64,000 nt of DNA from JAVVHH01 sp964613945 (GCA_964613945.1 CAZTJC010000010.1:1-64000), one strand, 5' to 3'. Positions 16,874-25,476 are shown, counted from the first letter of the stretch. The notes: generated from the sequence alone by a model not told the origin. Numbers and translations: made by a program.

Positions 16874-16902
16874 TTGACGAAATAGTGTAGTGGGATGAAT
16901 TT
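16874..16902 (+). promoter_or_regulatory. possible promoter for the riboswitch transcript
   Basis: TTGACG (16874-16879) is a good -35 hexamer. About 16-17 bases later lie TGAATT or GAATTT, a poor -10. The position, just upstream of the cobalamin riboswitch, is right. The -10 match is too weak for more than a suggestion. Confidence 0.3.
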
Positions 16903-16904
16903 GA

Positions 16905-17085
16905 GGCTGCTTCGGTTCCTCGAGCCCGGTAGGTGAGAGGCTAAGTAGGACGCCGGCGTGATGCCGGGGCTGCCCTGCACCTGCAAGCGGGAAGCGTCGG
17001 GACGCCATGGTTTTCGGGATGCAGTCCCAGGAAAACCAGGTCAACACGACGATCCGCGAGCCAGGAGACCTGCTGGAGCGCTGAT
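16905..17085 (+). ncRNA. cobalamin (adenosylcobalamin-class) riboswitch
   Basis: The plus strand carries the conserved Cbl-riboswitch core in order. GGTTCCT at 16914-16920 can pair with TAGGAC at 16946-16951. GCCGGCGTGATGCCGG lies at 16952-16967. The hallmark GCTGCCCTGCACCTG...AAGCGGGAAG follows at 16969-16994 (consensus GCTGCCCCCGCAACTGTAAGCGG). A strong helix GGTTTTC/GAAAACC lies in 17009-17038. GACGATCCGCG then leads to the B12 box AGCCAGGAGACCTGC at 17059-17073, an exact match to consensus. The downstream gene on this strand is the BLUF photoreceptor, with about 117 bases from B12 box to ATG after collapsing the spurious gap. Boundaries are approximate. Confidence 0.88.
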
Positions 17086-17129
17086 CCCTGGGCGAGGTGT
17101 CCCGGTTGGATGCGAACCTTCCATGGATG
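17075..17129. repeat. 55-bp contig-end duplication, copy 1
   Basis: Identical to 17230-17284 across a 100-N gap; an assembly artefact just after the B12 box. Confidence 0.9.
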
Positions 17130-17229
17130 NNNNNNNNNNNNNNNNNNNNNNNNNNNNNNNNNNNNNNNNNNNNNNNNNNNNNNNNNNNNNNNNNNNNNNN
17201 NNNNNNNNNNNNNNNNNNNNNNNNNNNNN
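17130..17229. other. assembly gap (100 N), spurious
   Basis: One hundred Ns flanked by identical 55-bp sequences, so the true leader is 155 bases shorter than written. The leader between riboswitch and photoreceptor gene is probably complete once one copy is removed. Confidence 0.9.
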
Positions 17230-17284
17230 GGAGCGCTGATCCCTGGGCGAGGTGTCCCGGTTGGATGCGAACCTTCCATGGATG
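17230..17284. repeat. 55-bp contig-end duplication, copy 2
   Basis: Second copy of 17075-17129. Confidence 0.9.
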
Positions 17285-17295
17285 CAGCCAGGCTG

Positions 17296-17338
17296 CTTCC
17301 TGTGTTTGCATCTCACCACCCCGTCCAAAAACAGGAAG
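17296..17338 (+). promoter_or_regulatory. ribosome-site sequestering hairpin (riboswitch expression platform)
   Basis: CTTCCTGT (17296-17303) is the exact reverse complement of ACAGGAAG (17331-17338), which contains the AGGAAGG ribosome site of the photoreceptor ATG at 17345. Pairing would hide the site. A palindrome-like GCAGCCAGGCTGC (17284-17296) adjoins the 5' arm and could act as anti-sequestering sequence. This fits translational control by the upstream cobalamin riboswitch. The pairing is seen; the switching is inferred. Confidence 0.55.
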
Positions 17339-17344
17339 GCGGCG

Positions 17345-18481
17345 ATGAGCGAAGCGGTTTGCGTGTCGAAGGCGAGTGTCAGCGGCAATCAGCCCAAGCT
17401 GTCGACCCTGGTTTACCGAAGCCGGGCGATCCGGCCGTTGACACCTATCGAATTGCTGGACCTGACCAAGGTCGCCGAGCGCCGCAACCGGGCCGAAGCC
17501 ATCACCGGGCTGATGCTCTACGATGATGCGAGCTTCTTTCAGTGGCTCGAGGGGCCCGACGATGCCGTGGCCCGGGTCATGCGCTCCATCAACGGCGACG
17601 CCCGGCACACCGACATCGAGGTGCTGACCCGGCGTCCCACCGCCCGGCGCAATTTTCATGGCTGGAGCATGAAGCTCGCCTTGGCCGACGGCGTGCAGTC
17701 GGCAGGGACGCGCGAGGTGATCACGCCGCCGCCGAAACTGCTGGCGGCGCTGCGTCGCCGGCCCGAGCACGCCGCCCACATCCTGGACCGGCTCGCACCC
17801 ATGCCCGGATCGGCCGGACGGCTGGTGGCGCTGGAATCCATCGTGACGGCCGAGATCGTGCCGCACTTGCTGCAGACCACCGCTGGCGCGCGGCTGGCCG
17901 GGCTGCTGCGGGCCGACGACGTCGATGCCGCCCTGGCGCTGGTGCGGTCGGCAACCGGACCTGCCGGTGGCGCGTCGGTCGCCCGGACGGCCCTGTTCAC
18001 CGCCGCAGCGCGCGATTTGGGCGATGGCTGGTCGCGCGATGAGTGCAGCGAGTTGGACGTCAGCCTCGGCCTGTTCACCCTGCACACGGTGATGCGGCAG
18101 CTAGATCAGGATGCGCCGGTCGACCTCGTCTTTGCCGGCCTCGCATTGGTTGCACCGCAATCCGGCGAGCCGCACGCGCTGGGCGCGGCGATGTCCGCCC
18201 AGACCCTGCGGGCCGGCGGGTGGCAGGTTCGCTGCGAGTTCCCGGACAATGACGACGAACTCGGTGCGCTTCTGGCCGGCACCTGGTTCGACCGGCTCGA
18301 CCTGTCGCTCAGCCCGGCGCACGACCGCTTGGACCGGCTCGGCGACCTGACGACCACGATCGCGATGGCGCGCCTGGCCTCGCCCAACCGCGCCCTGAAC
18401 GTGGCGGTCGGGGGGCGCGCATTCACTGAAGACGCCGGCTTGGTTGCCCGCGTCGGGGCGGACAGTCAGACCCGGGGCTGA
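17345..18481 (+). CDS. AppA-like BLUF photoreceptor with C-terminal cobalamin/heme-binding-type (SCHIC) domain
   Basis: A 378-residue soluble protein. Residues 19-112 form a BLUF blue-light FAD domain. Y24, N48, Q66, W107 and M109 each sit exactly +3 from AppA Tyr21, Asn45, Gln63, Trp104 and Met106, so the photocycle residues are intact. Residues about 155-255 look like the helical cap of AerR/PpaA-type proteins (LGDGWSRDECSELDVSLG). Residues 259-378 look like a B12-binding Rossmann domain with E275-P-H277-A-L-G280, resembling the DxHxxG cobalt-ligand motif, and the end VAVGGRAF...ARVGADS. There is no Cys-rich AppA tail. The ATG at 17345 has AGGAAGG 5 bases upstream. A cobalamin riboswitch precedes it. 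It probably relays light and cobalamin or heme state to a PpsR-type repressor, which is inferred. Ligand binding by the second domain is not proven. Confidence 0.88.
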   Translation: MSEAVCVSKASVSGNQPKLSTLVYRSRAIRPLTPIELLDLTKVAERRNRAEAITGLMLYDDASFFQWLEGPDDAVARVMRSINGDARHTDIEVLTRRPTARRNFHGWSMKLALADGVQSAGTREVITPPPKLLAALRRRPEHAAHILDRLAPMPGSAGRLVALESIVTAEIVPHLLQTTAGARLAGLLRADDVDAALALVRSATGPAGGASVARTALFTAAARDLGDGWSRDECSELDVSLGLFTLHTVMRQLDQDAPVDLVFAGLALVAPQSGEPHALGAAMSAQTLRAGGWQVRCEFPDNDDELGALLAGTWFDRLDLSLSPAHDRLDRLGDLTTTIAMARLASPNRALNVAVGGRAFTEDAGLVARVGADSQTRG

Positions 18482-18590
18482 ACTACAGCAATAATAAAGC
18501 GCCTCTCCAGGGTGGCAGTCGCTGGAGGTGACCGTTCCGTGAGCCTCGCTCGGGCCCCAGGACGCACGGGGCGCCCCGGGGCTGAAGCCT

Positions 18591-19415
18591 CTAGCCGACC
18601 GGTTCGGTCATTTCGACCTCGTCGGTGATCACGATGAAGCCGGCGAGCCGGTGCTTGCCGAAAGTGGTCGAGATCGCGCAATCCGTCGCGTCGCGTCCCT
18701 GCGCGATCAGGATGCGGCCGATGCGCGGCACGTTGAAGCGGGCATCGAAGGTGTGCCACTCGCCGCTGAGATAAGCCTCGAACCAGGCGCTGAAATCGCC
18801 GGCGGCCCAGGGCTTCGGCGTGCCCATGTCGCCCAGGTAGCCCGTGCAGTAGCGGGCGGGGATGTTCATGCACCGGGTCAGTGCGATGGCGAGATGCGCG
18901 AAGTCGCGGCACACGCCCTTCTGCTCGGTGTAGCCGTCCCACGCGGTGCGCGTCTCGCTCGCGTCCATGTAGTTGAACTTGATGCGCTGGTGGACGAAGT
19001 CGCAGATCGCCTGCACTCGGGACCAGCCCGGCTTGGTGTTGCCGAACAGCGACCAGGCGATATCGCTGAGCCGGTCCGTATCGCAATACCGGCTGCCGAG
19101 TAGGTAGACCAACACGTCGTCCGGCAGGTCCTCGACCCGGTGCTCCATCGCTTCGGGAGAGACACGGTCTGGAAGCCCGCTATCCTGGATGTCAAAGCGT
19201 GTCGAAATGCTCAGCCGGCCGGCTGGCGCGACAACGCGGGTGCAGACGTTGCCGAAGCCGTCGACATAGGTCGAGACCGGGATCGGCGGCTGGAACTCGA
19301 TGATGCCCGGAGTGAGCATATCCTTGGTCCGGCTGGGATGGACAGCGATCTGCAGCAGCATCGGCGTTGGCTGGCTGCAATCAAAGGCAATGTCGTAGCC
19401 TGCATGGATACGCAT
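18591..19415 (-). CDS. transglutaminase-like cysteine protease family protein
   Basis: A 274-residue protein of the transglutaminase-like superfamily in its bacterial form, with an N-terminal beta region followed by the papain-like core. The catalytic Cys is in QKGVCRDFAHLAIALTR and the His in GEWHTFDARF, with the following Asp completing the triad. YCTGYLGD is the usual strand before it. No signal peptide is seen, so it is probably cytoplasmic. Family members act as peptidases or remodel isopeptide bonds; the substrate is unknown. The ATG at 19415 is preceded by AAAGGAG, a strong site. It stands alone between the convergent photoreceptor gene and the RND operon. Confidence 0.85.
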   Translation of the reverse strand: MRIHAGYDIAFDCSQPTPMLLQIAVHPSRTKDMLTPGIIEFQPPIPVSTYVDGFGNVCTRVVAPAGRLSISTRFDIQDSGLPDRVSPEAMEHRVEDLPDDVLVYLLGSRYCDTDRLSDIAWSLFGNTKPGWSRVQAICDFVHQRIKFNYMDASETRTAWDGYTEQKGVCRDFAHLAIALTRCMNIPARYCTGYLGDMGTPKPWAAGDFSAWFEAYLSGEWHTFDARFNVPRIGRILIAQGRDATDCAISTTFGKHRLAGFIVITDEVEMTEPVG

Positions 19416-19529
19416 CGGCGCAGCTCCTTTCAGTTCATGTCGCGCGGGCGGCGCAACACCTCATCATCCCCGGGCAAGCGTCCGAGGAAAAGAACTTTGT
19501 TTCAGCAGAGTAGACAACCTCGCCCGAAG

Positions 19530-21086
19530 CTACTGCGTGGAGGCCACCGATTGGACGGTGCTGGTGTCGCTCAAGCCGCCGCCGAGCGCCTTGTAGAGGT
19601 TGATCAGGTTGGTCAGTTGCGCCTGCTTCAGGCTCAGCAGGTTCTGCTGCGCCGGATACAGCGTCTGCTGCGCCTGCAGCACTGGCAGGAACGAATCCAC
19701 CCCCGCCCGGAACCGCAGCAACGACAATCGCAGGCTGTCTGCCGCCGCATCCACCAGCCGCTGCTGAGATTGCACCTGGTCGACATAGGTCGCCCGCCCC
19801 GCCAGCGCGTCCGAAACTTCGCGGAAGGCGGTCTGGATCGTCTGTTCGTACTGAGCGATGTCGATGTTCTTTTCCGTCTTCGCCAGGTCGAGGTTGCCCT
19901 GGTTCTGGCCGGCGGTGAAGATCGGCAGGTTGAGCTGCGGCGAGAAGCTCCATGTCAGGCCGCCGCCGGTGAACAGCCGGCTGAGCTGGTTGCCGGCTAC
20001 GCCGCCGCTGGTGGTCAGCGAGATCGACGGAAAGAATGCCGCCCGTGCCGCGCCGATGCTGGCGTTGGCCGATAGCAGCGTGTGCTCGGCTGCCCGGATG
20101 TCCGGACGCTGCAGCAGCAGGTCCGACGGCAGCCCGGCGTTCAGGTTGGACAACAGGTCCTGCTGATCCAGCCCGCGACCCGGCGGCAGGTCGGCCGGCA
20201 CCGGCTGGCCGAGGAGCAGCACCAGCGCGTTCTCGTCCTGCGCCGCCTGCCGTGTGTAGAGCGATAGATTGGCCCTGGCGGTCTCCACCGCCGTCTCCGC
20301 CTGCCGCACGCTCAGCAGCGTGGTGATGCCACCCTGGAATTGCGTGTTGGTCAGGTCCAGGGCCGATTGCTCGCTCTTGACCGTGTCCTCGGTGATCTTC
20401 AGCAGCGCGGCATCGACCACGGTGCTCAGATAGGCGCTGGCGACTTCGGCCACCAAGCTGATCTGCGTGCTGCGCGCCGTCTCGGCCGTCGAGAGGTAGG
20501 CTTCGAACGCTTGGGCCGAGAGGCTGCGCAGGCGGCCGAACAGGTCCAGCTCGTAGGCTGCGAAGCCGAGACCCACGTTATAGTACCGATACGAGATGTG
20601 CTGCCCGCCGGTCGTCTGCAGGCTGGTCGGCGAACTGGCGACTGCGTTGGCGCCGCCGAGGGCTCCGCCAGCGGCTCCGGCCGCCGCTCCGGCGCCTGCG
20701 CCGCTGCTCGTGATGGATGTGCTCTCCGGCAAGGTGCCGTACTGGCCGATCCCGGACAGGCTGATGTGGGGAAACAGATCCGACCGCTGGACTCGGAATT
20801 GCGCCTGTGCCCGCTCCACGTTGAGAGCGGCAACGCGTAGGTTGCGGTTATTCTGCAACGCAATGGCGATCAGTGCCTGCAAGCGCTGGTCGGGGAAGAA
20901 CTCGCGCCATCCGACCGTCACGGCCGCCGGACCGGTCTGCGCCGCTGGCAGGCGCGTGTCGGTATAAGCCGGGCCGGTCGGGTAGGCGGGCGTGACCGGC
21001 AGGTCGGGCCGAGAGTAGTCGGGGATCAACGAGCAACCACCCAACAACGCGACGGCAACAGCAGAGAGTGCGACGCGGCGGCTCAT
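19530..21086 (-). CDS. outer-membrane efflux lipoprotein, NodT/OprM family
   Basis: A 518-residue outer-membrane factor of a tripartite RND pump. The N-terminus MSRRVALSAVAVALLGGCSL carries a lipobox (LGGC). Two OEP repeats follow, with coiled-coil stretches such as NNRNLRVAALNVERAQAQ and the second-repeat RPDIRAAEHTLLSANASIGAARAAFFPSISL, the NodT hallmark. A Gly/Ala-rich insertion lies around residue 125-140. The ATG at 21086 overlaps the RND pump stop by 4 bases. It forms the exit duct for substrates expelled by the adjacent pump. Confidence 0.94.
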   Translation of the reverse strand: MSRRVALSAVAVALLGGCSLIPDYSRPDLPVTPAYPTGPAYTDTRLPAAQTGPAAVTVGWREFFPDQRLQALIAIALQNNRNLRVAALNVERAQAQFRVQRSDLFPHISLSGIGQYGTLPESTSITSSGAGAGAAAGAAGGALGGANAVASSPTSLQTTGGQHISYRYYNVGLGFAAYELDLFGRLRSLSAQAFEAYLSTAETARSTQISLVAEVASAYLSTVVDAALLKITEDTVKSEQSALDLTNTQFQGGITTLLSVRQAETAVETARANLSLYTRQAAQDENALVLLLGQPVPADLPPGRGLDQQDLLSNLNAGLPSDLLLQRPDIRAAEHTLLSANASIGAARAAFFPSISLTTSGGVAGNQLSRLFTGGGLTWSFSPQLNLPIFTAGQNQGNLDLAKTEKNIDIAQYEQTIQTAFREVSDALAGRATYVDQVQSQQRLVDAAADSLRLSLLRFRAGVDSFLPVLQAQQTLYPAQQNLLSLKQAQLTNLINLYKALGGGLSDTSTVQSVASTQ

Positions 21087-24000
21087 TCCGCCGCCTCCGC
21101 CGGCTGCTTTTCCATCTCGGCGGCCGACTTTACCCGGAACAGCTGCAGGATGACCACGAAGAACAACGGCACCATAAAGATCGCCAGCACCGTCGCTGAC
21201 AGCATCCCGCCGACCACGCCGGTGCCGATCGCGTTCTGCCCGCCGGAGCCGGCGCCGGTCGAGATCGCCAGCGGCAACACGCCGAGCACGAAGGCCAGCG
21301 ACGTCATCAGGATCGGCCGCAGCCGCTCCTGGGCGGCGAGCACCGCGGCCTCGACCAATCCCTTGCCGGCATCGTAGTTGGCCTTGGCGAATTCCACGAT
21401 CAGAATGGCGTTTTTGGCCGCCAGCCCGATCGTGGTGAGCAGGCCGACTTGGAAATACACGTCGTTGTCCAACCCGCGCAGCGACGTCGCTAGCACGGCA
21501 CCGAGCACGCCGAGCGGCACGACCATCAGCACCGCGACCGGGATCGTCCAGCTTTCGTAGAGCGCGGCCAGGCACAGAAACACCACGATCAGCGACCCGG
21601 AATACAACGCCAGGGTCTGCGACCCCGAGGCCTGTTCCTCATAGGACAAGCCGGTCCACTGATAGGTGAAGCCGTCCGGCAGCTTCTTGGCCAACTCGGT
21701 CATCGCCTTGATCGCGTCGCCGCTGCTCAGCCCCGGTGCCGGGGATCCCAAGATTTCCACCGACGGCAAGCCGTTGTAGCGCTCGAGCTTCGGGGAGCCA
21801 TAGGTCCACTCGCCGGTCGCGAACGACGAGAAGCGGACCATCTGACCGAGCGTGTTGGTGACGTACCAGCCGTCCAATTCGGATGGCAACATGCGGGAGT
21901 TGGACTCGCCCTGCATGAACACCCGCTTGACCCGGCCGCGATCGATGAAGTCGTTGACGTAGGACGAGCCCCAGGCCGCCGACAGCGTCGTGTTGATCGA
22001 GGCGAGGCTCAAGCTCTGGGCGTTGGCTTTCTCGCGGTCGATCTTGATGGTGTATTGCGGTTCGTCGTTCAGCCCGTTGGGGCGAACGGCCACCATCTGC
22101 TTGTCCTGCGCCGCCATGCCCAGCAGCTGGTTGCGGGCGTTCATCAGCGCCGTGTGGCCCTTGTTGCCACTATCCTGCAGCTCGAAGTCGAAGCCGGTGG
22201 CGTTGCCCAATTCCAGCACCGCCGGCGGTGCGAACGCGAACACCTGGGCATCCTTGATCTTGCCGAAACGCGCCTGCGCACGGGCGGCGATGGCCTGGAC
22301 CTTGTTCTCGGAGCCAGGCCGTTTGCTCCAATCAGTGAGCTTGATGAAGCCAAGGCCGGAGTTCTGCCCCTGGCCGCCGAAGCTGAAGCCGTTGACCTCC
22401 AGCACGCCTTCGACGTTGCTGGCCTCCTCCTTGCGGAAGTAGTCGGCCATCTCGTCCAGCACCGCTTGAGTACGATTGGCCGTTGCTCCGGGCGGAGCCG
22501 TGACCTGGACGAACAGCACGCCCTGGTCCTCTTCCGGCAGGAAGCCGCTGGGAATGCGGATGAACATCACCACCATCACGGCGACGATGCCGAAGAACAC
22601 GATCATCGAGATGAACGGGTGGGCGATGATGCCCTTGACGCCACCGATGTAGCGCTTGTTGCCGGCGTTGAACTTACGGTTGAACCAGCCGAAGAAACCC
22701 TTCTTCTTCTCGCCCTCGCCGGGTTTGAGAATGGTGGCGCAGAGTGCGGGGGTGAAGATCAGCGCCACTGCGACGGACAGCACCATGGAGCTGACAATGG
22801 TGATGGAGAACTGCCGGTAGATGACGCCGGTGGAGCCGCCGAAGAACGACAGCGGCAGGAACACCGCCGTCAGCACCAGTGCGATGCCGACCAGCGCGCC
22901 GGAGATCTCGTCCATCGATTTGCGCGTGGCTTCCTTGGGCGAAAGATGGTCCTCGTGCATCACGCGTTCGACGTTCTCGACCACGACGATGGCGTCGTCG
23001 ACCAGGAGGCCGATCGCCAGCACCATGCCGAACATCGTCAGGCTGTTGATCGAATAGCCGAACGCCAGCAGCACGCCGCATGTGCCGAGCAACACGACCG
23101 GCACCGCGATGGTGGGGATCAGCGTAGCGCGGAAGTTCTGCAGGAACAGGAACATGATCAGGAACACGAGCACGACCGCGATGGCCAGCGTCTTGACCAC
23201 TTCCTCGATCGAGAGCTGCACGAACGGCGTGGTGTCGAACGGGTAGATCACGTCGACGCCGGGCGGGAAGTTGGGACGCAGGCTTTCAACCGTGGCGCGG
23301 ACCGCCTTGACAGTGTCTAGCGCATTGGCGCCGCTGGCCAGCTTGATCGCGATCGCCGAGGCCGGGTTGCCGTTGTACTTGGTGCTGATGGAGTAGACCT
23401 CGCCGCCGAGTTCGACGCGGGCGACGTCGCTCAGCAGCACGCGGGCGCCGCTTGCCTGCACACGGAGCAGGATCTTGCCGAACTCCTCGGGCGTCTGGAG
23501 GTAGGACGGCCCGATGATCGTGGCGTTGAGCTGCTGGTTCGGCACTGCCGGCAGCCCGCCCAGTTCGCCGGCGGCGACCTGGACGTTCTGGGCCTGAATG
23601 GCGGTACTGACGTCGCCGGGGGTCAGGCCGTAATTGACCAGCTTGGCCGGGTCGAGCCAGATGCGCATGGCATATTCGGAGCCGAACAGCTGGTAGTCGC
23701 CGACGCCGTTGGTGCGGCTGAGCGGGTCCTGCACGGTGGAGGCGATGAAGTCGCTGAGGTCGACCGTTGACAGCCTGCCGTCGGTGGACACGAAGCCGAG
23801 CACGACCAGGAAGTTCTTGGTGGCCTTGGCGACGCGAATGCCCTGTTGCTGCACGGCTTGCGGCAGCCGCGGCTGCGCCAGCTGCAGCTTGTTCTGCACC
23901 TGGACCTGCGCGATGTCCGGGTTGGTGCCCTGCGCGAAGCTCAGCGTGATGCTGATGCTGCCGTCCTTGTTGCTGGCCGACGAGAAATACAGCAGGTGGT

Positions 24001-24217
24001 CGATGCCGCTCAACTGCTGCTCGATGACCTGCACAACCGTGCTTTGCACCGTTTCGGCCGAGGCGCCGGGGTAGGTGACGGTGATGGAGACGGCCGGCGG
24101 CGCGATGGGCGGATACTGTGCGATCGGCAGTTTCAGGATCGAGACGGCGCCGACGAGCATCAGGACGATCGCCAGCACCCAGGCGAAGACCGGGCGGTCG
24201 ATGAAGAAGCGTGACAT
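21083..24217 (-). CDS. AcrB/MexB-type RND efflux transporter (HAE1 family)
   Basis: A 1044-residue inner-membrane proton-driven multidrug pump, full length for the HAE1 family. It starts MSRFFIDRPVFAWVLAIVLM with IAQYPPIAPP, as in AcrB. The proton-relay aspartates are in GLLVDDAIVVVENVERVM and the relay lysine in GLAAKNAILIVEFAKA. Twelve helices and two large periplasmic porter loops are present (for example QQQGIRVAKATKNFL and GQGQNSGLGFIKL). It works with the periplasmic adaptor upstream and the outer-membrane factor downstream. Substrates would be hydrophobic drugs, solvents or bile-like compounds, by family. Spacing to the adaptor stop is 9 bases. Confidence 0.96.
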   Translation of the reverse strand: MSRFFIDRPVFAWVLAIVLMLVGAVSILKLPIAQYPPIAPPAVSITVTYPGASAETVQSTVVQVIEQQLSGIDHLLYFSSASNKDGSISITLSFAQGTNPDIAQVQVQNKLQLAQPRLPQAVQQQGIRVAKATKNFLVVLGFVSTDGRLSTVDLSDFIASTVQDPLSRTNGVGDYQLFGSEYAMRIWLDPAKLVNYGLTPGDVSTAIQAQNVQVAAGELGGLPAVPNQQLNATIIGPSYLQTPEEFGKILLRVQASGARVLLSDVARVELGGEVYSISTKYNGNPASAIAIKLASGANALDTVKAVRATVESLRPNFPPGVDVIYPFDTTPFVQLSIEEVVKTLAIAVVLVFLIMFLFLQNFRATLIPTIAVPVVLLGTCGVLLAFGYSINSLTMFGMVLAIGLLVDDAIVVVENVERVMHEDHLSPKEATRKSMDEISGALVGIALVLTAVFLPLSFFGGSTGVIYRQFSITIVSSMVLSVAVALIFTPALCATILKPGEGEKKKGFFGWFNRKFNAGNKRYIGGVKGIIAHPFISMIVFFGIVAVMVVMFIRIPSGFLPEEDQGVLFVQVTAPPGATANRTQAVLDEMADYFRKEEASNVEGVLEVNGFSFGGQGQNSGLGFIKLTDWSKRPGSENKVQAIAARAQARFGKIKDAQVFAFAPPAVLELGNATGFDFELQDSGNKGHTALMNARNQLLGMAAQDKQMVAVRPNGLNDEPQYTIKIDREKANAQSLSLASINTTLSAAWGSSYVNDFIDRGRVKRVFMQGESNSRMLPSELDGWYVTNTLGQMVRFSSFATGEWTYGSPKLERYNGLPSVEILGSPAPGLSSGDAIKAMTELAKKLPDGFTYQWTGLSYEEQASGSQTLALYSGSLIVVFLCLAALYESWTIPVAVLMVVPLGVLGAVLATSLRGLDNDVYFQVGLLTTIGLAAKNAILIVEFAKANYDAGKGLVEAAVLAAQERLRPILMTSLAFVLGVLPLAISTGAGSGGQNAIGTGVVGGMLSATVLAIFMVPLFFVVILQLFRVKSAAEMEKQPAEAAE

Positions 24218-24226
24218 GCGGGGGCC

Positions 24227-25426
24227 CTATTGTTTGGCGGGCGGGTTGGCCGCCGCGTCGCCGCTCGGGACGTCCAACTTGACCTCGTGCGCGGTGACCT
24301 CAGCGCCGGGCTTGGCAGACTGCACGCCCTTGACGATGATCCGGTCACCGGCATTCAGCCCCTTGCCGATCAGCCAGGCATCGCCGATTGCCCGGTCCGT
24401 GGTCACGACACGGCTTTCGACCTTGCCGTCCTTGCCGACCAGCAGCGCCGTAGCCTCGCCCTTGCTGTTGTGGGTGATGCCCTGTTGCGGCACCAGGATG
24501 CCGTCCTGGCGCACGCCCTCCTCGATCTCCTCCTGGACGAACATGCCGGGCAGCAGCAGCCCGGCCGTGTTCGGGAAGATGGCGCGGAGCGTGATGGCGC
24601 CGGTGCCCTGATCGACGGTGACTTCGCTGAACTGCAGCTTGCCGGGCTGCTCGTAGCGACTGTTGTCCTCGAGCAGGAGATGAACCTCGATCTGGTCGGC
24701 GCCGGCGCTCTTGATCTGGCCGCTGGCCAATTCCCGCCGCAGCCGCAGAATGGTCGTGCTGGGCTGGGCGACGTCGACGTAGATCGGGTCCAGCTGCGTC
24801 ACTGTCACCAGCGTCGTGGTCTGGTTGGCAGTGACGAGCGCGCCCTCCGTGACGGCGGAACGCCCGGTCTTGCCGGTGATCGGCGACGTCACCTTGGTGT
24901 AGTTGAGGTTGATCTGGGCGGATTTGATGCCGGCCTGGGCCGCCGCGATATCGGCCTGGTTGCCGCCGAGCGTGCCGACGGCGTTGTCGAGATCCTGCTT
25001 GCTGATCGCGTTGGCGGTGACCAACGGACGGTAGCGGCCTACGGTTGCCTGCGAAGTCTGCAGCGCGGCTTGCCCCTTCAACAACTGGGCACGGGCGCTG
25101 GCCAACGCAGCTTCGTATGGCGCTGGATCGATCTGGTAGAGGACTTGGCCGGCCTTGACCGTGTCGCCTTCCGTGAACAGCCGCTTGAGGATCACGCCGC
25201 CGACCTGCGGGCGAATCTCTGCCGTGCGGTAAGGCGCGGTCCGGCCGGGCAAGTCGGTCTTCAGGGTTACCGGCTGCGTTTGCAGCACTACGACGTCGAC
25301 TTCGGGCTTTGGCGGCGGTCCCGCCTGCTTCTTCTCTTCCTTGCACCCGGTGAGGACCAGGCTGGATGTCAGGATGAGGCAGCTGACGGCGCGCTGAAAC
25401 GACTTCGACAAGGAAACGGACGGCAT
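24227..25426 (-). CDS. AcrA/MexA-type periplasmic adaptor lipoprotein
   Basis: A 399-residue membrane-fusion protein. The N-terminal signal ends in LTSSLVLTGC, a lipobox with the acylated Cys near residue 28. After it come the lipoyl half-motifs (GRTAPYRTAEIRPQVGGVILKR, and later NYTKVTSPITGKTGRSAVTEG), an alpha-helical hairpin between them (ALASARAQLLKGQAALQTS), and beta-barrel and membrane-proximal domains. First gene of a three-gene efflux operon (adaptor, pump, outer-membrane factor). The ATG at 25426 has GGAG rather far upstream. Inverted repeats in the 25458-25522 region probably bind a TetR-type repressor, but no regulator gene is adjacent. Confidence 0.95.
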   Translation of the reverse strand: MPSVSLSKSFQRAVSCLILTSSLVLTGCKEEKKQAGPPPKPEVDVVVLQTQPVTLKTDLPGRTAPYRTAEIRPQVGGVILKRLFTEGDTVKAGQVLYQIDPAPYEAALASARAQLLKGQAALQTSQATVGRYRPLVTANAISKQDLDNAVGTLGGNQADIAAAQAGIKSAQINLNYTKVTSPITGKTGRSAVTEGALVTANQTTTLVTVTQLDPIYVDVAQPSTTILRLRRELASGQIKSAGADQIEVHLLLEDNSRYEQPGKLQFSEVTVDQGTGAITLRAIFPNTAGLLLPGMFVQEEIEEGVRQDGILVPQQGITHNSKGEATALLVGKDGKVESRVVTTDRAIGDAWLIGKGLNAGDRIIVKGVQSAKPGAEVTAHEVKLDVPSGDAAANPPAKQ

Positions 25427-25457
25427 AGGGCCGGTGACACTCCAAATGAAAATGACC

Positions 25458-25476
25458 TCATCGTTGTCGACGATGA
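25458..25476. promoter_or_regulatory. inverted repeat in RND operon promoter, putative operator
   Basis: TCATCGT (25458-25464) and ACGATGA (25470-25476) form 7-bp arms around TGTCG, 32 bases upstream of the adaptor start. Position and symmetry suit a repressor operator. Confidence 0.5.

Noticed and set aside
17075..17284. 55-bp direct repeat as a possible mobile-element target duplication
   Set aside because: The same exact length occurs at two other 100-N gaps, so it is an assembly overlap and not a transposon footprint.
18482..18590. GC-rich palindromes (CTCCAG/CTGGAG, GGGGCGCCCC) between convergent genes as a terminator
   Set aside because: Stems are short or broken and no T-tract follows. 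Too weak to call.
22055..23320. 421-codon plus-strand open frame inside the RND pump gene
   Set aside because: Low-complexity His/Asp/Gln/Arg-rich product typical of an antisense frame of a GC-rich membrane protein gene.
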